Part shown: positions 59,830 through 64,000 of the stretch, one piece after another
How the letters are laid out: each line of letters starts with the position of its first letter
Position numbering within the stretch: the stretch's first letter is position 1
NCBI GenBank assembly: GCA_023159155.1
Contig: JAJNNX010000025.1
Coordinates: forward strand, 310,001-374,000
Direction: 5' to 3'
From: Ustulina deusta
Lineage: Eukaryota > Ascomycota > Sordariomycetes > Xylariales > Xylariaceae
Length of the DNA stretch: 64,000 nucleotides
Made by a program: the position numbers and the translations under genes
The notes under the pieces: generated by a model
Seen by the model: only the letters and a program-made list of their open reading frames with translations
What the model was told of the DNA's origin: nothing
The model's database searches: none

Positions 59830-60231
59830 TCAGCCCATTTTCCCCGTGTCGAGGAGCAGCTTGACAACGGCCTCGTGCCCGTACTCAGCCGCCCACGAGA
59901 GCGGCGTCCGAGTATTCTCAGTATCTTTCGAGTCGGGATCGACTCGTCCAGTCGCAAGCAATAGCTCGACGACGGCCTCGTGCCCATTCTCTGCCGCTAT
60001 TGAGAGCGGCATCTGACCATACTCATCTTTCAAATCGGGATCGACTTGTCCAGTTGCTAGCAATAGCTCAACGACGACCTCATGCCCCGACCATGCCGCC
60101 CACGAGAGCGGCGTCTAGCTATTGCCATCTCTCACATCTGCGTTGCAGTCCCCAAGTAGACTCGCCACAATTTTGTTCAAACTAAAAAATGCTGCTAGGT
60201 ATAACCCAGTCATTTGCCTTGGTGCTCTTTA
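59830..60231 (-). pseudogene. Ankyrin-repeat gene remnant
   Basis: Minus strand. The frame reads MTGLYLAAFFSLNKIVASLL and continues DCNADVRDGNS to a TAG at 60117-60115. It then continues in the same frame TPLSWAAWSGHEVVVELLLA, ATGQVDPDLKDEYGQMPLSI and TPLSWAAEYGHEAVVKLLLD, and stops at a TGA (59832-59830) soon after. This is three to four ankyrin repeats of the type found at the C-terminus of fungal NACHT-ankyrin and HET-like proteins. The internal TAG sits where such repeats usually have Gln or Arg, fitting a C-to-T change. No upstream effector or nucleotide-binding domain is present: the next sequence is the stop of another gene. It is a truncated, dead fragment. Confidence 0.7.
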
Positions 60232-60271
60232 ACTATAATCCTTGTACTTATACCCGGTGCTCAACGGGGAG

Positions 60272-61096
60272 TCAGCCAGGAATATGATCGCTGACCACAG
60301 GAATTCCTACCCCACCTCTGCGGGAAGGATCTCTTAACAACAACTCCAGGTGTTTATACTCCGACTCAAGCTCCGCTTTCTCACTGCATTTCTGCGCCGT
60401 CTCAAAGTCAATGAGGACCGCCTCTCCGTTTCTTATGAGGAAGTTATGCTTGTTAATGTCGCCATGCTTTATTCCAAGCGCGTGCAGCTTCGCCAGAATG
60501 CGTTGACAGGCTGCCAAATCCTGGGGTTCCGCCGTCCTTGCGCCGTCGATGTTTTCCATGATGAATCCGAAGACCCTGCCGGCCTCCGTTAAGTGGCCAA
60601 GGAATCTGGGACCAATCCCTTTACCCTCGATCCATTCGTATGCAGTGGTTTCAGCCTCAAAGAACGGCATCTGCCAGGGGAACTCGGCAAACTTGACGAG
60701 CACCGGAAAGTTGAAAGCCGGGCATGTAACGTGGTGGATGTTTTGTCGCACTCGATTCATCTTTTTTAGCTCGAGATGGTCGATCCGCCTGTCGTACCAG
60801 GTATTTCGGATTCCAGGGAGGTCGCTATGAGTAACACGAGAGAAAACTGGGTGCTGCGTAAGCGGATCCTTAGAGATGTGACCCTCGTTCCAGTTACCAG
60901 GGGGGAAAGGTGGCAGCATAGGAATGAGTACGGGCGCAAAGGTCCGATCGTCCTTTGGAAATACACCCGGGTCGACGGTGACATACTTGACATGCTCCTC
61001 ATCGACCAAAAAGCGATATTCGCTCTCCTCTTCGTCGTTGGAGTCAACAAGGGCTGCTAAGAGACGAACGTTGCTATTCGTTATCGTTGCCATCAT
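60272..61096 (-). CDS. Protein-kinase-like (phosphotransferase-fold) protein, accessory
   Basis: Single-exon gene, 274 aa, starting at one of two adjacent ATGs at 61096. The second half has kinase-fold hallmarks: FPVLVKFAEFP with a candidate ATP-anchoring Lys135, a following Glu148 (FFEAETTAYEWIEG), RVFGFIMENIDG as hinge, the catalytic loop HGDINKHNFLI with Asp213 and Asn218, and IDFETAQ with Asp230 at the metal-binding position. The HGD-x4-N loop and DFE in place of HRD/DFG resemble small atypical kinases and aminoglycoside-phosphotransferase-like proteins that are numerous in filamentous fungi, often in variable regions. The first 90 residues are not recognised. There is no classical glycine loop. 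Substrate unknown. It lies 41 bases from the ankyrin remnant on the same strand, which may be chance. Confidence 0.8.
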   Translation of the reverse strand: MMATITNSNVRLLAALVDSNDEEESEYRFLVDEEHVKYVTVDPGVFPKDDRTFAPVLIPMLPPFPPGNWNEGHISKDPLTQHPVFSRVTHSDLPGIRNTWYDRRIDHLELKKMNRVRQNIHHVTCPAFNFPVLVKFAEFPWQMPFFEAETTAYEWIEGKGIGPRFLGHLTEAGRVFGFIMENIDGARTAEPQDLAACQRILAKLHALGIKHGDINKHNFLIRNGEAVLIDFETAQKCSEKAELESEYKHLELLLRDPSRRGGVGIPVVSDHIPG

Positions 61097-62499
61097 GGTG
61101 ACTAATACCGAAATAATGGTCCTGATGACAAGCCCTCCTAGTTTATGGAGAAAGCTGCTGAACTGTAGCTCGTAGCTCTATAAACCAGGTGTAAATGGAT
61201 GGACAGGGAATGAACGAGGGTGTGATTTTTGTGAGAAGATCGAGGTTCCCGTGCAAGTTGAGGACATTAAGTATGAAGATGAAATTGAAGCGAACAGAAT
61301 GTATGGGAATGGGAGTCGCCGCGTTTGTCGAAGCTGAATTATAGCAGTACAACTTGCGATTGCGTATAGAAATGTAAGTATTTGGCACAAACGCCGTGGT
61401 TTCATAGCGTGGGCCAATCCTAGATCAATTGGAAGGTATCCGCCGAGCCCTCGGCGGAGTAAACGCGCGCGCGTAAATATATGTATCTGTATTTACTTAC
61501 CTACCTATACATAGTCAAATATGTTAGCATGTTAGTGAGTGGCCCGCGCAATGTGTAGATTACCTAGTATCAGGGCATTCGGCTCGTGTGCGCCTGCACT
61601 AAAGGGTTCAACTGCGGTGTGCCTTTCCGTAAATACCTAGTTCAGTACCTGAAAATTTATGGAATTGCCCAACATACAGCTAACAACCAACAGCTAACAA
61701 CCAACAGACCTACAGCCAGTCCGCCTACATTCATACCTATCTCCCACGCCTACCGGATCCACTAGTTCGTCAGCTGGCTGCTCAGCCCACTCACCGCGCC
61801 TCGGAGCTAGGCGGCGTAGGTGGCCTAGATGGCAAAAATACCAACTGAATACCTAGGCGAGTAGACCTGATAGAGTGGGAGGAAAGGAGGGAGAAATGGT
61901 GCGTGATATGCTTCGTAAGTGTTTTTATTTGTCAAGGGCAGCTATTCGAGGGCTAGTTAGATCACCATATAATTACCTGGCCGCGTACTAAAGGCTGGGC
62001 CTCGAATCGAGGCACATGCTTCATCAACATGTTTAACACTGCAATTCCATAGGTAGGCTTCACATGGCCACGCGTAGAGGAACTGGATTATCCTAAAACC
62101 AACAGTTCTTCCCATCGGGGCAGGAGGATTGCTTTCATGACCGCAGAGCGCTTATCGCGGAACTGCCTGTTGTTCACCACGATGATGCGACAAGGCTAGC
62201 CCGATTATACTCGCAGTGTCGATGGAGTATATAATATCCAGTCAGTCTTCCATACCAGGTCGGATACTCAGATCAAATCCATCCATCTCATCGAGCCTGG
62301 CCCGCATTGTCCGAACAGTCATCCGAACCACGGAGAAATTCTCAGATCAACCCAATCTACTCAAGTCAAAAAACCTGCTACCCGGGTCCTATTAGAACAC
62401 TAAGCACACACATCCGGGTAAGATCTCTATACAAGCACCCACATTGGTTCCAAATTCTAACCTATAATAAGGCAATCCTGCTATCGCAAACGTTACGCC
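61097..62499. other. 1.4-kb spacer
   Basis: No gene seen. Contains TACCTA and ACAGCTAACAACCAACAG-like direct repeats near 61675-61705 and a run of CGCGCG at 61464-61472. Confidence 0.5.
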
Positions 62500-62688
62500 A
62501 TGTGCACGCAGTATTATCGTATGTACACCTGTGGGTGCAAGAAGGAGGAGGAGTACAAGCAGTGTGAGGAGCGTCTGGGAACCAATGTCAAATGCTCCAC
62601 AATGAATTGGGTACCTTTGGATCCGTCAGCTCACATGTGCAAGAAACACATGGTGAAGGAAGGCAAGGATGAAATGAGCCGCCGCTGA
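62500..62688 (+). CDS. Small cysteine-containing protein, 62 aa
   Basis: ATG at 62500, stop TGA at 62686-62688. The protein is charged and carries six cysteines (positions 2, 11, 13, 22, 32, 47): MCTQYYRMYTCGCKKEEEYK, then QCEERLGTNVKC and HMCKKHMVKEGKDE. The MCTxxYRxYxCGC start recalls short uncharacterised proteins common in filamentous ascomycetes, from memory. There is no signal peptide, so it is probably cytosolic or nuclear. The Cys/His pattern might bind zinc, but this is inference. Confidence 0.65.
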   Translation: MCTQYYRMYTCGCKKEEEYKQCEERLGTNVKCSTMNWVPLDPSAHMCKKHMVKEGKDEMSRR

Positions 62689-62859
62689 AGAGGAGGCGCT
62701 CATTCAGCTTCCAAGGCCACATGGAACGTACAGACAGTACAGAGGCCTTGGTACTGTCATTTCATCTGCGCATCGCTTTTCGTCCGCTGATGTTTGGGGG
62801 AAAGGGGGGGGGGGATAAGGTGGAAATTGTGAGAAGTTGAGGTACGACGTAGCGTAGTA

Positions 62860-63771
62860 TTATATATGTTTCGTTTGCTGGTCCACCACCGTTACTGCTC
62901 CATACCGTCGGATGTGATCAACAATGCCATTTGCTGTATACTTGTTCCTGAGATTCTTCTCGAGCTCCTTACTTTCTCTGCAGCCAGCGCAATAGAAGCC
63001 CCAATCAGCCGACAGACCCGAAGAGCCGAAGCAGGGAGCAGAGATGATCGACATGTGTCTTCGAGGCTCTCTCGTGGTTAGGTCTTGTTGTCGGATGCTG
63101 TCATCAATTGCCAAAGTGGAAGTCTTCAATGTACTCTTAAGTACAGCTTGCCGGTCAAATAGCGTCATTCTATTCCTTGACAACTTGCAGAATGTGGTGT
63201 ACTTTCCAGGGAGACTGAGGATATGAGGCAGGTGCTTGATCTCTTTCCTTGGGAGGCCGAGGTGCTTAGCCGCACGTGTAGCTGACACGGGAAAGTAATC
63301 GGGATTCAACGTGAAGCAAAAGTAACATACGCGTTTGCAGGTGATGAGGTAAAGATAGCCGCCGAAGCGATCGCAGGCTTCGCACTTGGTGGTAGAGAGT
63401 GTCTTGTATAGAGTTCTGCAATCAAAGTAACGAGCGTCGATGCTGATGATGGCACGAAGAACATTGGGACAATGCTTCAACACCATTTGGTACTGATGCA
63501 GTGAATCGACAAGACCCATTGCGCGGCGATTCACGCGGCGAAAGATGGTCAGCGACGGTAGATCAAGTGTCAGAAATATGCATGTAAGAAGTTCCAGGGG
63601 AAGCATGTCTAGTTGCCCCAACGAATCCTGCGGTGGAATGAGATGTCGTCCATTGTCAAGAGGACACCGAGTTTCAAGATCGGCATCGTCCAAAGTGTAG
63701 TCGACAATTCTTGACTTTCGATACGCATATGCTTCGAGCTGACTTGGGGTGAGATATGTTATATTATCCAT
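62860..63771 (-). CDS. F-box domain protein with cysteine cluster
   Basis: Single exon, 303 aa, ATG at 63771. The F-box lies at about residues 53-95: LGQLDMLPLELLTCIFLTLD then LPSLTIFRRVNRRAMGLVDS, the expected pattern for binding Skp1 in an SCF ubiquitin ligase. A cysteine cluster follows (CEACDRFGGYLYLITCKRVC, residues 130-149, and Cys152). This is a common arrangement in a large fungal F-box subfamily and may be a zinc-binding substrate module. A C-terminal FYCAGCRESKELEKNLRNKY segment contains a further CxxC. Target unknown. Such genes expand in accessory regions. Confidence 0.85.
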   Translation of the reverse strand: MDNITYLTPSQLEAYAYRKSRIVDYTLDDADLETRCPLDNGRHLIPPQDSLGQLDMLPLELLTCIFLTLDLPSLTIFRRVNRRAMGLVDSLHQYQMVLKHCPNVLRAIISIDARYFDCRTLYKTLSTTKCEACDRFGGYLYLITCKRVCYFCFTLNPDYFPVSATRAAKHLGLPRKEIKHLPHILSLPGKYTTFCKLSRNRMTLFDRQAVLKSTLKTSTLAIDDSIRQQDLTTREPRRHMSIISAPCFGSSGLSADWGFYCAGCRESKELEKNLRNKYTANGIVDHIRRYGAVTVVDQQTKHI

Positions 63772-64000
63772 TGCCAGGCAGATTTGAGACGTGGAGGTTG
63801 TGATGAATGTAAAACAAAAACAGCCCTGGTTCCTGATAGCCTTTTGAGCTTAGCGCATCCGGGCTGGAAAAACTAGTACCATGTAGGTATGCGTAGTGGG
63901 TAGGTAGGTACTTACATAGGTACACTTGGTAAGCCCAGCACTAACAATACCTAGGTAGTGTACCCACATGGCTTCGATAGCGGCAGATACATAGTGGCAG
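63772..64000. other. Promoter side of the F-box gene to window end
   Basis: Contains GTAGGTAGGTACTTACATAGG and TACCTAGGTAG words near 63898-63957. No gene seen. Confidence 0.5.

Overview
The window is nuclear DNA of a filamentous ascomycete (Pezizomycotina), probably a Sordariomycete and perhaps Hypocreales. The support is short GT-AG introns of about 46-180 bp in most genes, a homeodomain factor, an SH3/transglutaminase-like Cyk3, a SID-1-type germinal centre kinase, a PFF1 vacuolar protease, Hsp90 ending in MEEVD, and an intron-rich eL33 gene. I rebuilt exons by hand from splice consensus. For every recognised family the joined exons give a total divisible by three, except the sugar transporter, which is off by one base.

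Layout. 1-10.9 kb is gene-poor and holds decayed coding remnants, the clearest being the N-terminal part of a NACHT/STAND-type (fungal NLR) gene at about 2.95-4.05 kb with in-frame stops. 10.9-13.1 kb (minus) encodes a homeodomain transcription factor. 13.1-23.7 kb is again gene-poor, with one frame-shifted remnant (14.4-15.0 kb), a 22-base G run and small repeats. 23.7-58.9 kb is the housekeeping block: sugar transporter (-), cyk3 (-), germinal-centre kinase (+), membrane-anchored SGNH hydrolase (-), an unrecognised ORF (+), a repeat island at 40.4-41.2 kb, APC/C subunit cdc16 (+), branchpoint-binding protein (+), vacuolar protease pff1 (+), a small secreted cysteine-rich protein (+), hsp90 (-) and rpl33 (+). 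59.8-64 kb is accessory: an ankyrin-repeat remnant (-), a kinase-like phosphotransferase-fold protein (-), a 62-aa cysteine-containing protein (+) and an F-box protein (-).

The genes do not form an operon or an obvious biosynthetic cluster. Two touch septation and the cell cycle (cyk3 and the SID/septation-network-type kinase, divergently placed around a 1.8-kb spacer, with cdc16 about 7 kb further on). That could be coincidence. The most unusual non-coding feature is a ~0.84-kb island in which copies of an 11-bp near-perfect palindrome (ACAAT-S-ATTGT) flank a degenerate 9-bp minisatellite.

Limits: products are recognised by eye from motifs, UTRs and polyadenylation sites were not placed, no tRNA or rRNA gene was found, and no composition statistics were calculated.
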